NCBI GenBank assembly: GCA_028283605.1
Contig: JAPWKH010000019.1
Location: 1-64,000, forward strand
Origin: Arachidicoccus sp.
GTDB taxonomy: Bacteria > Bacteroidota > Bacteroidia > Chitinophagales > Chitinophagaceae
Length of the DNA: 64,000 bases
Reading direction: 5' to 3'
This document shows positions 17,396 to 25,914 of this stretch, in pieces (position 1 is the first letter of the stretch; each line of letters begins with the position of its first letter). The notes below the pieces were generated by a model. That model saw nothing but the letters and a program-made list of their open reading frames with translations. It was not told where the DNA came from and did no database searches. Position numbers and translations under genes: made by a program.

Positions 17396-18184
17396 ATGGA
17401 TAAATTATTTGTAATAAAAATCGGCGGCAACGTAATTGACAACGAAGAAAATCTTTCATCGTTCTTACAATCCTTTGCATCCATTCAATCCAACAAAATT
17501 CTCGTACACGGCGGCGGAAAAATTGCAACGAAAATAGGCGAGCAATTGGGCATCAAATCCAATTATATCAACGGTCGCAGAATTACGGATGATGATACAA
17601 TAGATTTGGTTACGATGGTGTACGGCGGATTGGTCAATAAAAAAATTGTTGCACACTTACAGGCAAAAAGTTGCAATTCCATCGGTTTAACTGGAGCTGA
17701 TGCGAATATTATTCCCGCAACAAAACGTCCTGTAAAAGAAGTTGATTTCGGTTGGGTAGGGGACGTTTATAATGATCAATTGAAAATTGACAATGTACAA
17801 TTGTTTCTTGAAAGTGGCATTACACCTGTGTTTGCACCGCTTACACACGACGGAAACGGGCATATTTTAAACACAAATGCCGACACGATTGCATCTTCGT
17901 TAGCTATCGCATTGTCGAAAGATTACGATGTACGATTGATTTATTGTTTTGAAAAGAAAGGTGTGCTAGAAAATGTGAACGATGAAAATTCCGTTATCCG
18001 AAATATCAATAAAGAAAAATATCGGCAATTGTTGCAAGAGCAGAAATTGTTTGAAGGCATCATTCCGAAAATAGATAATGCTTTTGCCGCGATTGATGCA
18101 GGCGTGAAAGAAGTGTTGATTGGCGACGCAAAAGATTTATTGAAGAATACAACGGACGAAACGGAAGGAACGCTGATCAATTAA
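17396..18184 (+). CDS. argB: N-acylglutamate kinase
   Basis: Phosphorylates N-acetyl- or N-succinyl-glutamate. The 262-residue length and motifs fit the amino-acid kinase fold: VIKIGGNVI (6-14), VHGGGKIATKIGEQLG (37-52), NGRRITDDDT (about 59-68), LTGADANIIPA and the C-terminal ATP-binding PKIDNAFAAIDAGVKEVLIGD. It lacks the N-terminal helix of arginine-inhibited hexameric enzymes, which fits an arginine-insensitive form, with control at the transcriptional level more likely. It follows the carbamoyltransferase by 18 bp. Confidence 0.92.
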   Translation: MDKLFVIKIGGNVIDNEENLSSFLQSFASIQSNKILVHGGGKIATKIGEQLGIKSNYINGRRITDDDTIDLVTMVYGGLVNKKIVAHLQAKSCNSIGLTGADANIIPATKRPVKEVDFGWVGDVYNDQLKIDNVQLFLESGITPVFAPLTHDGNGHILNTNADTIASSLAIALSKDYDVRLIYCFEKKGVLENVNDENSVIRNINKEKYRQLLQEQKLFEGIIPKIDNAFAAIDAGVKEVLIGDAKDLLKNTTDETEGTLIN

Positions 18185-18213
18185 AAATGGATAATTGACA
18201 ATTAAAAATTATT

Positions 18214-19341
18214 ATGTCTGATTCACAATTCACAACTCATAAGTTATTATACAACGAAGCAATTAATCTCTTAAAACAATTAATTGCAACACCGTCATTT
18301 TCCAAAGAGGAAGACGGAACGGCTATTATTATCCGGCAATTCTTTACAGATAAAAATATTCCCTCACAAAGATTTCTGAATAATATTTGGGCAATCAATA
18401 AGTATTTCGATTCGCTGAAACCCACGCTATTGTTGAATTCACATCACGATACGGTAAAGCCGAATGCGAAATACACCAAAAATCCTTTTGAACCGATTGA
18501 AGAAAACGGCAAGTTGTATGGCTTGGGAAGCAACGATGCAGGCGGCTGTTTGGTTTCGTTAATTGCTGTGTTCGTTCATTTTTACGACAAGGAAAATTTG
18601 CCTTTTAATATTGTTCTTGCAGCAACTGCTGAAGAAGAAATTACAGGAAAAAACGGCATAGAAGCGCTGTTGGTAAACGATGTATTTTTAAAGAGTTTAC
18701 ACAATCCTGATTTTAAAAACGAGCAGGATAAATGGTTTGCAATTGTTGGCGAACCGACCCAAATGGAATTAGCCATTGCCGAAAAAGGCTTAATGGTTAT
18801 TGATGCAACGGCGCAAGGCATCGCAGGGCATGCGGCGCGCAACGAAGGCGAAAATGCTTTGTACAAAGCCATACGCGATATTCAATGGTTTGAAACTTTT
18901 AAGTATCCGAAATCTTCGGAATGGCTTGGCGAAGTGAAGCAAACCGTTACCGTGATTGAAACGGAAAACAAGGCACACAACGTAGTTCCTGCAACTTGCA
19001 ATTTTGTTGTGGACATCCGCATTCCGGATTGCTATACGCACGAAGAAATTATTGAAATTATCAAACAAAATATTCAAAGTGATTTTAAAGAACGCAGCAT
19101 ACGTCTGCGTTCTACGCGAATTGAAGTCAATCATCCTCTGGTGCAATCGGGCGTTACGTTAGGTAAAAAGCCTTACGGTTCACCTACTTGCTCGGATAAA
19201 GCACTGATTCCTTTTCCTGCAATGAAATGTGGTCCGGGCTTCAGCGGACGCAGCCATACAGCCGATGAATTTATTTTTTTAGATGAAATAAAAGACGGCA
19301 TTGACACGTATATCAAAATGATTGAAGGAATTTCTCTCTGA
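18214..19341 (+). CDS. argE: M20-family N-acylornithine/N-acylcitrulline deacylase
   Basis: A zinc metallopeptidase-fold hydrolase expected to remove the acyl group from acylcitrulline in this pathway. Metal ligands are visible in NSHHDTV (75-81, H78 and D80), GSNDAGG (D108), the ATAEEE general-base site (138-142) and AGHAARNEGENA; the last ligand His lies in GRSHTADEF near the C-terminus. The 375-residue length is normal. The gene closes the arg cluster; argH, which would complete the pathway, is not next to it. The first in-frame ATG at 18214 gives a normal N-terminus (MSDSQFTTHKLLYNEAINLL). Confidence 0.88.
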   Translation: MSDSQFTTHKLLYNEAINLLKQLIATPSFSKEEDGTAIIIRQFFTDKNIPSQRFLNNIWAINKYFDSLKPTLLLNSHHDTVKPNAKYTKNPFEPIEENGKLYGLGSNDAGGCLVSLIAVFVHFYDKENLPFNIVLAATAEEEITGKNGIEALLVNDVFLKSLHNPDFKNEQDKWFAIVGEPTQMELAIAEKGLMVIDATAQGIAGHAARNEGENALYKAIRDIQWFETFKYPKSSEWLGEVKQTVTVIETENKAHNVVPATCNFVVDIRIPDCYTHEEIIEIIKQNIQSDFKERSIRLRSTRIEVNHPLVQSGVTLGKKPYGSPTCSDKALIPFPAMKCGPGFSGRSHTADEFIFLDEIKDGIDTYIKMIEGISL

Positions 19342-19391
19342 GAAAAACTTTGTAGTTTAGCCTTTCTTTAATAATCATTAATTTACTTTTT

Positions 19392-20190
19392 ATGCAAAAT
19401 CATGAAATAGACTATAAGATTTTTGGAGAAGAAATGCAATACGTAGAAATCGAGCTTGATCCGGATGAAACTGCAATCGCAGAGCCGGGAAGTTTTATGA
19501 TGATGGAAGACGGTATTCAAAATGCAAACCATTTTCAGCGACGGAAGTAATCAAAACGGCAGCAGTATTCTCGATAAACTTTTTTCCGCAGGCAAAAGGT
19601 TATTGGTAGGCGAAAATTTGTTTATGACAGCTTATACTAATGTCGCTTCACAAGGCAAGCGTCATGTGAGTTTTGCCGCACCTTATCCGGGAAAAATCAT
19701 CCCGCTTGATTTGAATACGCTGGGGAATAAAATCATTTGTCAGAAAGATGCATTTTTATGTGCAGCAAAAGGCGTTTCCATTAGTATAGAATTTCAAAAA
19801 AGATTAGGCACGGGGCTCTTCGGAGGCGAAGGTTTTATCATGGAAAAATTAGAAGGCGACGGAATGGCATTTATGCATGCCGGCGGGCATATTACCGAGC
19901 GCGAATTGCAGCCTGGCGAAATATTGAAAGTAGATACAGGATGTATCGTAGGATTTACAGACAATGTAAGCTACGATATAGAATTTATCGGTGGAATAAA
20001 AAACACTTTGTTTGGCGGCGAAGGTGTATTCTTCGCCTTATTACAAGGTCCCGGAAAAGTTTGGATTCAAACATTGCCGATCAGCCGACTAGCAAGAAGA
20101 GTATTGGCTTATGCTACCGTAAAACAAAAAGATGAAGGCAGCATTCTCGGCCCTTTAGGAAGAATTTTCGATGGCGATAACAGCTTTTAA
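19392..20190 (+). pseudogene. TIGR00266/AIM24-family protein, broken by a +1 frameshift
   Basis: The family sequence begins at ATG 19392 ([24 protein letters not shown], then [14 protein letters not shown]) but this frame stops at 19549. It resumes in the +1 frame at 19522 ([14 protein letters not shown]) and continues to 20190 with FMTAYTNVA, GGEGFIMEKLEGDG, MHAGG and LFGGEGVFFALLQGPGKVWIQTLPISRLA. Removing one A from AAAA 19519-19522 gives [14 protein letters not shown], about 265 residues, the normal AIM24 length. These beta-prism proteins have no established bacterial function. An internal start at 19522 would omit only about 43 residues, so a shortened product is conceivable. Confidence 0.82.
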
Positions 20191-20193
20191 AAA

Positions 20194-20229
20194 ATATGTG
20201 TTACAAAGATGTTGCTTTGTAACACATAT
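20194..20229. terminator. Bidirectional terminator between convergent genes
   Basis: A perfect 15-bp inverted repeat (atatgtgttacaaag / ctttgtaacacatat) with a 6-nt loop, 3 bp after the TIGR00266 stop. The minus strand has a T-run directly after the stem, suiting the convergent gene that ends at 20263; the plus side is less T-rich. Confidence 0.75.
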
Positions 20230-20262
20230 ACTTTCATTTTGTAAGTCAATAATAGGTACTCT

Positions 20263-20598
20263 TTACGAAGCACTTAATTGCCTTGTAAGATCTTTAGCAT
20301 TTACATTTTTCCAATTGCATATTGCTATTTCTTTTAGGCTTAACTGCGCCTTAATATCGTCTATAGCAATTTGTAATTGTTCGTTATCCACCCGGCCAAT
20401 AAAGTAATCATGAAACTGATCTAAACTATCCTTTACATCCATTATATCATTTACAGATTTGATATCATTTATTTGTGTAAATAGTAATCTCTTCTCTGAA
20501 GAAAATAATGTTTTTTCTTTGGAGGCGGAACGTATTAAAAGAAAAAAGAATACTAAGAGAATACATAGCAAAAATACTGCTAAAGTTATTGCGTTCAT
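20263..20598 (-). CDS. Small membrane-anchored hypothetical protein
   Basis: A 111-residue protein with one N-terminal transmembrane helix (MNAITLAVFLLCILLVFFFLLI), then a hydrophilic, mostly helical tail rich in Asp, Ser and Lys. The open frame reaches 20667, but the first 23 codons (Phe/Thr-rich) are unlikely coding, so I chose ATG 20598, where a normal signal-anchor begins. No family is recognised. It is transcribed alone, convergent with the TIGR00266 gene. Confidence 0.6.
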   Translation of the reverse strand: MNAITLAVFLLCILLVFFFLLIRSASKEKTLFSSEKRLLFTQINDIKSVNDIMDVKDSLDQFHDYFIGRVDNEQLQIAIDDIKAQLSLKEIAICNWKNVNAKDLTRQLSAS

Positions 20599-20771
20599 GT
20601 GTAGTTTTGTTGTTGTGGTCGTTAAAAAATAAAAAGGGTTACAAAATCTAAATGGGAAAGTTAGCAACTATTTTTGATATAAAAAATTATCCACAAAAAT
20701 AATTAACGCAAGTTTATAAAAAGTAGATTAATGTCAAAGTAACCCCATTATTTAAATCTGTGTTTTTCAAT

Positions 20772-22133
20772 TTACTTCTCTGCTGCAATGGTTTTTACAT
20801 TTACAAATTCCAAAATGCCGTTTCTTCCTAATTCTCTGCCGTAACCGGATTTTTTTATTCCTCCGAATGGCAGGCGTGGATCAGATTTGACTAATGAGTT
20901 GATAAAAATACTACCACTGTTTATTTTCTTAGCGATAGCAATACCCCGGTCAACATCGCGCGTCCAAATGCTTCCTCCTAAACCATAAACGGATTTGTTG
21001 GCAAGCGTAATTGCTTCCTCATCGTTTTGCGCAACAATTACCGATGCGAGCGGGCCAAAAGCCTCTTCGGTAAATGTTGACATTGTGCTATTCACATTCA
21101 TTAATAATGAAGGCTGAAAATTACATCCGTCAATTTCTCCGCCAATTTTTAATAAAGCACCTTTGCTAACGGAATCTCTCATTTGTTTCTCCAATTGCTG
21201 CGCTAAATCTAATCTTGCCATCGGGCCGGTAGTTGTAATTGAATCAAATGGATTTCCCTGTTTTAAGAGGGCAATGTTTTTGATTAAATTTTCCGTAAAA
21301 TCGTCCGCAGCTTCTTTTACTACAATAAATCTTTTAGAAGCTATGCAGGACTGGCCGGCATTCTGCATCCGCGACTGAATGGCAATTTTAGCGGCCTGTT
21401 CTATATCAGCATCCTGCAATACAATCAGCGGGTCACTTCCGCCGAGTTCCATTACCGTTTTTTTAATATACTTGCCCGAAAGAGCGGCAACGGAAGAGCC
21501 CGCTTTTTCACTCCCGGTAAGCGTTACACCCTGAACAATATTGCTCGAGATTATTTTTTCCACCAATGGAATATCAATTACCATCGTTTGAAATACGCCT
21601 TTCTCTGCACCGGCTTCTTCAAAAATTTTTTCTATGGCGAGTGCGCAGCCGGTAACATTAGGTGCGTGTTTCAAAAGCGCTATATTGCCGGCCATAAGTG
21701 TTGGCGCAGCAAATCTAAAGGTTTGCCAGAAAGGAAAATTCCACGGCATTACAGCGAATACCGCGCCTATCGGCGAATAAGTTATAAAGCTTTTGTAATA
21801 ATCTGAATCCAAGCCTTCATCTTGCAAAAATTTTTCTGCATTCTCGGCAAAATATTCACATACCCAAGCGCATTTTTCAATTTCGGCAACAGCTTCCGGA
21901 ACTACTTTTCCCATTTCATGGGTAATGAGTGCGCCGAGTTTATTTTTATCTCTTTTTAAAATGGCGGCAACACTTCGTAATATGCCGACTCGTTCTTCAT
22001 AACTTTTCGATGACCAAACGGGATATATTTTTTCGGATAAAGAAAGTGCGTTTGATACATTCTTTTCATTCATTAATGGATATTCTGCAATTACTTCCTG
22101 CGTGTAAGGGAATATGGATTTAAATGTATTCAT
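20772..22133 (-). CDS. NAD(P)-dependent aldehyde dehydrogenase (succinate-semialdehyde type)
   Basis: A 453-residue ALDH lacking the N-terminal extension of longer family members, as in the short succinate-semialdehyde dehydrogenase branch. Visible are PWNFPFWQTFRFAAPTL (cofactor site), FTGS-equivalent TLTGSEKAGS, the catalytic-base motif VMELGGSDPLIVL, and the nucleophile motif NAGQSCIASKR. The C-terminal PFGGIKKSGYGRELG is also typical. It oxidizes an aldehyde such as succinate semialdehyde to the acid. It is a single gene; the substrate is inferred only from the subfamily. Confidence 0.88.
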   Translation of the reverse strand: MNTFKSIFPYTQEVIAEYPLMNEKNVSNALSLSEKIYPVWSSKSYEERVGILRSVAAILKRDKNKLGALITHEMGKVVPEAVAEIEKCAWVCEYFAENAEKFLQDEGLDSDYYKSFITYSPIGAVFAVMPWNFPFWQTFRFAAPTLMAGNIALLKHAPNVTGCALAIEKIFEEAGAEKGVFQTMVIDIPLVEKIISSNIVQGVTLTGSEKAGSSVAALSGKYIKKTVMELGGSDPLIVLQDADIEQAAKIAIQSRMQNAGQSCIASKRFIVVKEAADDFTENLIKNIALLKQGNPFDSITTTGPMARLDLAQQLEKQMRDSVSKGALLKIGGEIDGCNFQPSLLMNVNSTMSTFTEEAFGPLASVIVAQNDEEAITLANKSVYGLGGSIWTRDVDRGIAIAKKINSGSIFINSLVKSDPRLPFGGIKKSGYGRELGRNGILEFVNVKTIAAEK

Positions 22134-22197
22134 TACAATATTTTAAAGGTATTTTTAATCGTTGCAGAATGGAGAAAGAAAGGAGACAAACTGAAAA

Positions 22198-24123
22198 TTA
22201 TTTCAATATTACCGCGCCCAATTCTGTGGTAAGATTTTTTTCTTCATCTTTCAAATGCTTATAGACCATCATAAGTTTTAACTGCTCTTCATACACTTTA
22301 GATTGATCTAATTCTGCCTGTGTTTGCTCCAGCATTTTTTTTATTTTTCTAAGTTTAAAATAGATTAAACTTACTTTGGCATCTTCAAGCGAAACATCTT
22401 TATCAAGCACTTTTTGTTCTTTCTTCGTATTGCCCAAACGTTCATCCCATTGACGGCTCAATTCGTATTTGGATAATGTAATATTAGCCACGAGTTCTTG
22501 CATCTTATTATCCAACAAATACATTATAGACTTGGTTGTGGGCTGTAACCCTTGCCTGTACTGTGTTTCGTACAGCTGCATCAATTGTTCGTAATTATTA
22601 TTATCAAAAGGAAATGCCTGGATTTCATTAAAAATATAATCTGCTATCGTTTGATGTTCATCGAATGGTTTCAGTCCGTATTCAAATACTACACGAAGAA
22701 TATTTTTTTCCTGAAGCTCATCATTGTCTGTAATAAATACATCAGGCGATTCAATTGTTTCCTGTTCTTTAACTTGGTCTTCGAATGCCTTATTTTTTTC
22801 TTGTTTAGCTACGCTATCGCGTTTGTATTTATTGACGAGCGTAGTTAATCCCGTTTCATCAATTTTTAGAATTGCCGCACACTGCTTTATGTATTCCTGC
22901 TGTTTGGTAAAATCTTCCGCTTTGTTGATTTTACTTAGCGAATCTGCAACACGATTTACAACCTCATTCTTCTTACTAATATCGTTGCCCGCATCGCGCA
23001 GCATGATTTCTAACTGAAAAAGTATAAAATCTTTTTTATTATCTTGAACGAATTGTTTGAAAGCATTCGCTCCAACTTTTTTTACATAGCTGTCGGGATC
23101 TTCATTATCCGGAATTAATACCAGCCGCACATTCAATCCTTCTTCCAAAGCCATATCCAATCCGCGCAAAGCAGCTTTTACACCGGCGTTGTCGCCATCA
23201 TATATAATGGTAAGATTATCCGTGTATTTTTTTATCAGTCGGATTTGCTCAACAGTAAGCGAAGTACCGCCGCTTGCCACAACATTGTCCACGCCGGCCT
23301 GTGCAAGACTGATAACATCGGTATAACCTTCCACCAATAAGCATTCATTATTTTTATCAATGGAATGCCGCGCAAAGTAAGACCCGTAAAGGATTTTGCT
23401 TTTTACATAAATTTCATTCTCCGGTGTGTTAATATACTTCGGTGCATTCTCTTTTTTACCGATAATTCGCGCTCCGAAACCGATGATTTTTCCTGAATTA
23501 TTATGAATAGGAAAAATAATCCTGCCGCGGTAATTATCCTGCAATTCATCGTGATAGCTTCTTACAAGACCGGAACGCAGCAATAATTCCGGATTGTATT
23601 GATTTGTCAAAGCAGCTTTGGAAAAGGCATCGCGCACATCGGGCGAATATCCAACTCCAAATTTCTGCAGAATACTGTCTGTAAATCCGCGCTCATACAA
23701 ATAAGTAAGTGCAATGTTGCGCCCTTCTTCGGTTTCAAAAAGCTGTTCTGCAAAAAACTTTTGCGCAAATCCGTTGATGATATAAAGGCTGTCTGCTGTT
23801 TGCGCATGCGCTTTTGCTTCATCGCTCATTTCGGTTTCTTCCACCTCAATGCCATAGCGATTTGCCAGCCAGCGCAATGCTTCCACGTAACTGTATTTCT
23901 CATGCTCCATGAGAAACGTAATGGTGCTTCCGCTTTTGCCGCAACCGAAACATTTAAAAATTTCTTTCGAGGGCGATACCGTAAACGACGGCGATTTTTC
24001 GCCATGGAAAGGACAAAGCCCGAGATAATTTGCTCCGCGCCTTTTTAATTTCACAAACTCGCCTACCACATCAACTATATCAATGCGGGAAGTAATTTGT
24101 TCTATGGTTTGCGGCGTTATCAG
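22198..24123 (-). CDS. dnaG: DNA primase
   Basis: Synthesizes RNA primers at the replication fork. Order of domains: CHC2-type zinc ribbon (CPFHGEKSPSFTVSP...FKCFGCG), catalytic N-domain with YLYERGFTDSILQKFGVGYSPD and FPIHNNSGKIIGFGAR, TOPRIM domain (LLVEGYTDVISLAQAG, then IYDGDNAGVKAALRG) and a C-terminal DnaB-interacting region. Standard start codons open the frame only at GTG 24069 (MVGEFVKLKRRG). That would remove the conserved N-terminal helix, whose sequence ITPQTIEQITSRIDIVDV is in frame directly upstream. An in-frame TGA at 24130-24132 leaves CTG (24121-24123) or ATT (24127-24129) as the probable start. I use CTG, which puts the initiator where other DnaG proteins have Met-Ile. Confidence 0.88.
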   Translation of the reverse strand: MITPQTIEQITSRIDIVDVVGEFVKLKRRGANYLGLCPFHGEKSPSFTVSPSKEIFKCFGCGKSGSTITFLMEHEKYSYVEALRWLANRYGIEVEETEMSDEAKAHAQTADSLYIINGFAQKFFAEQLFETEEGRNIALTYLYERGFTDSILQKFGVGYSPDVRDAFSKAALTNQYNPELLLRSGLVRSYHDELQDNYRGRIIFPIHNNSGKIIGFGARIIGKKENAPKYINTPENEIYVKSKILYGSYFARHSIDKNNECLLVEGYTDVISLAQAGVDNVVASGGTSLTVEQIRLIKKYTDNLTIIYDGDNAGVKAALRGLDMALEEGLNVRLVLIPDNEDPDSYVKKVGANAFKQFVQDNKKDFILFQLEIMLRDAGNDISKKNEVVNRVADSLSKINKAEDFTKQQEYIKQCAAILKIDETGLTTLVNKYKRDSVAKQEKNKAFEDQVKEQETIESPDVFITDNDELQEKNILRVVFEYGLKPFDEHQTIADYIFNEIQAFPFDNNNYEQLMQLYETQYRQGLQPTTKSIMYLLDNKMQELVANITLSKYELSRQWDERLGNTKKEQKVLDKDVSLEDAKVSLIYFKLRKIKKMLEQTQAELDQSKVYEEQLKLMMVYKHLKDEEKNLTTELGAVILK

Positions 24124-24156
24124 ATTAATTCAAAAATAAAAAGTAAATAATAAATG

Positions 24157-24549
24157 CTATTTCTTCGCTAAAGCGAAAGCTAATAAAACCCAGCCTGCAA
24201 TAAAACATAATCCGCCAAATGGCGTAATGATGCCGAGCTTCATCAATGCTGCATTATTAGCATTCACAGCATAAGTAAGCAAGTATAAAGAACCGCTGAA
24301 TAAGATAATGCCAACGATAAAAAAGATGCCTGACAATTTCATTAATTGAGTATTGCCGTAATAAAAAACAATGCCTGTAAGCGCAAGCGCAAATACGTGA
24401 TAAAACTGGTAACGCACGCCTGTTTCAAAAATCTGCAAAGCATTCGCCGTTACTTTTTCTTTTAATCCGTGCGCGGCAAAAGCGCCAAGCGCAACACTTA
24501 ATGCACCGAGTATCGCCGCAATTTGTATGAATGATTTATAAATGTTCAT
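24157..24549 (-). CDS. DUF423 family membrane protein
   Basis: A 130-residue integral membrane protein with four hydrophobic helices and the family signature ALGAFAAHGLKEK after the first helix, then a GVRYQFYHVFAL segment and FSGSLYLLT. The function of DUF423/YgdD proteins is not established. The frame extends to 24615, but ATG 24549 (MNIYKSFIQIAAILGAL) gives a normal start. It overlaps the end of aroK by 14 bp, so the two are translationally coupled. Confidence 0.85.
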   Translation of the reverse strand: MNIYKSFIQIAAILGALSVALGAFAAHGLKEKVTANALQIFETGVRYQFYHVFALALTGIVFYYGNTQLMKLSGIFFIVGIILFSGSLYLLTYAVNANNAALMKLGIITPFGGLCFIAGWVLLAFALAKK

Positions 24550-25045
24550 GGATAATTTTTTCGAAATTTTTATTAGATATTTCGTCTCCGAATAAATGGT
24601 GCTGCGACAATTCATAATACGTCCGGCGCTCTTCCAGTTTGTTCTTTAAGAAATTGTGCAAATCTTCATTTTGCAAATCTTTGATCAAAGGTCGGTGATC
24701 TTTTTGTTGTTTCAGCCGCCCGACCAAAATTTCAACAGGCTCATCCAGCCAAATTGTGATGCCATTCTTGTTCATCCATTTCATATTATCGCCAAAAGAT
24801 GCCGTGCCGCCGCCCGTAGCCAAAACAAACGATTTTTTCTCAGCGAACCATCGCAATATTTCAGCTTCTTTTTTTCTGAAATATTGCTCTCCTTTTTCGG
24901 CAAAAATTTCCGAAATCGTAGCTTCTTCGTTAAGCTCTATTAAATTGTCCAAATCGTAATGGCCGGTTTTTAATTTATTCGCCCATTTCTTGCACCAGTA
25001 GCTTTTGCCTACACCCATTAATCCTATCAAAAATATTTTTGCCAT
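24536..25045 (-). CDS. aroK: Shikimate kinase
   Basis: Phosphorylates shikimate in the common aromatic pathway. The P-loop is GLMGVGKSYWCKKWA (about residues 8-22); the substrate-binding D-x-D equivalent is HYDLDNLIE; FRKKEAEILRWF and the conserved TGGGTASF follow. HRPLIKDL forms the lid region with its Arg. At 169 residues from ATG 25045 (MAKIFLIGLMGVGKS) it has normal length; the open frame extends 8 codons further upstream, but that start is atypical. Confidence 0.93.
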   Translation of the reverse strand: MAKIFLIGLMGVGKSYWCKKWANKLKTGHYDLDNLIELNEEATISEIFAEKGEQYFRKKEAEILRWFAEKKSFVLATGGGTASFGDNMKWMNKNGITIWLDEPVEILVGRLKQQKDHRPLIKDLQNEDLHNFLKNKLEERRTYYELSQHHLFGDEISNKNFEKIIHEHL

Positions 25046-25163
25046 AAAAATGTCTACAAATATTTCCAAAAGTAAAAGAAGAAATTATAATGAGGAATTA
25101 AAATCAGTATCCATAGCATTAGGATTGTTTCTTTTTCTTGCAATTCTTATCTAACTTTATTCC

Positions 25164-25778
25164 ATGTTCTTACATGTACATCCCGATAATCCGAATGAGC
25201 GTAATATTAAAATTATTGCAGAGTGCTTGCTGGACGGCGGCATTATTATTTATCCTACAGATACAATTTACGGGCTTGGCTGCGATATCTTCCAACATAA
25301 AGCCATTGAACGCATCGCTCAAATAAAGCATATCGATTTGCGAAAAATCAATATGAGTTTTATTTGTAAAGACCTGAGCGATTTAAGCCTTTATACAAAA
25401 TCGATTTCAACACCACTGTACAGAATGCTTAAGGAATATTTGCCTGGTCCATATACCTTTATTCTGCCGGCAAGCAAGGAAGTGCCAAAGATTTTGCAAA
25501 CAAAAAAAAATACCATCGGCCTGCGTGTACCTGATAATAAAATCTGCAAAGCGTTGTTAAACGAACTGAATCATCCCATACTTTCCACTTCGCTTCCGGG
25601 AGAATTTGTGGAAGAGTACACAGATCCCGAACTTATATACAGGAACTTTGAAAATATTGTGGATATTGTGGTTGACGGTGGCGCCGGTGGCGTAATACCT
25701 TCTACGATTGTTGATTGCACAAAGGAACAATATGAAATTATACGCGAAGGCCTGGGCGTTTTTGAAACTGAAGAATAG
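25164..25778 (+). CDS. YciO-type Sua5/YrdC family protein
   Basis: A 204-residue YrdC-fold protein. The opening HPDNPNERNIKIIAECLLDGGIIIYPTDTIYGLGCD and the later NMSFICKDLSDLSLYTK and GPYTFILPASKEVP match E. coli YciO more closely than TsaC/YrdC. Family members bind nucleotide and bicarbonate; TsaC makes threonylcarbamoyl-AMP for t6A, whereas YciO-type proteins have an uncertain role with weak activity reported. It may or may not be the partner of the TsaD encoded at 888-1919. It is monocistronic and divergent from aroK. Confidence 0.8.
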   Translation: MFLHVHPDNPNERNIKIIAECLLDGGIIIYPTDTIYGLGCDIFQHKAIERIAQIKHIDLRKINMSFICKDLSDLSLYTKSISTPLYRMLKEYLPGPYTFILPASKEVPKILQTKKNTIGLRVPDNKICKALLNELNHPILSTSLPGEFVEEYTDPELIYRNFENIVDIVVDGGAGGVIPSTIVDCTKEQYEIIREGLGVFETEE

Positions 25779-25914
25779 ATTTTTACTATCATAAAGATTG
25801 GACATATATTTATGTAGTAATTTTTTGAAGTAGTATTATGTAAGAGAATGTTTTTTAGTAGCCAACTATTTATTATTTCGACTAACTTCGCAACATTCCT
25901 TTCTTTCTTAGCAG

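Noticed and set aside
23599-24048. 149-codon plus-strand ORF opposite dnaG
   Set aside because: Shadow of the primase zinc-ribbon and catalytic region.
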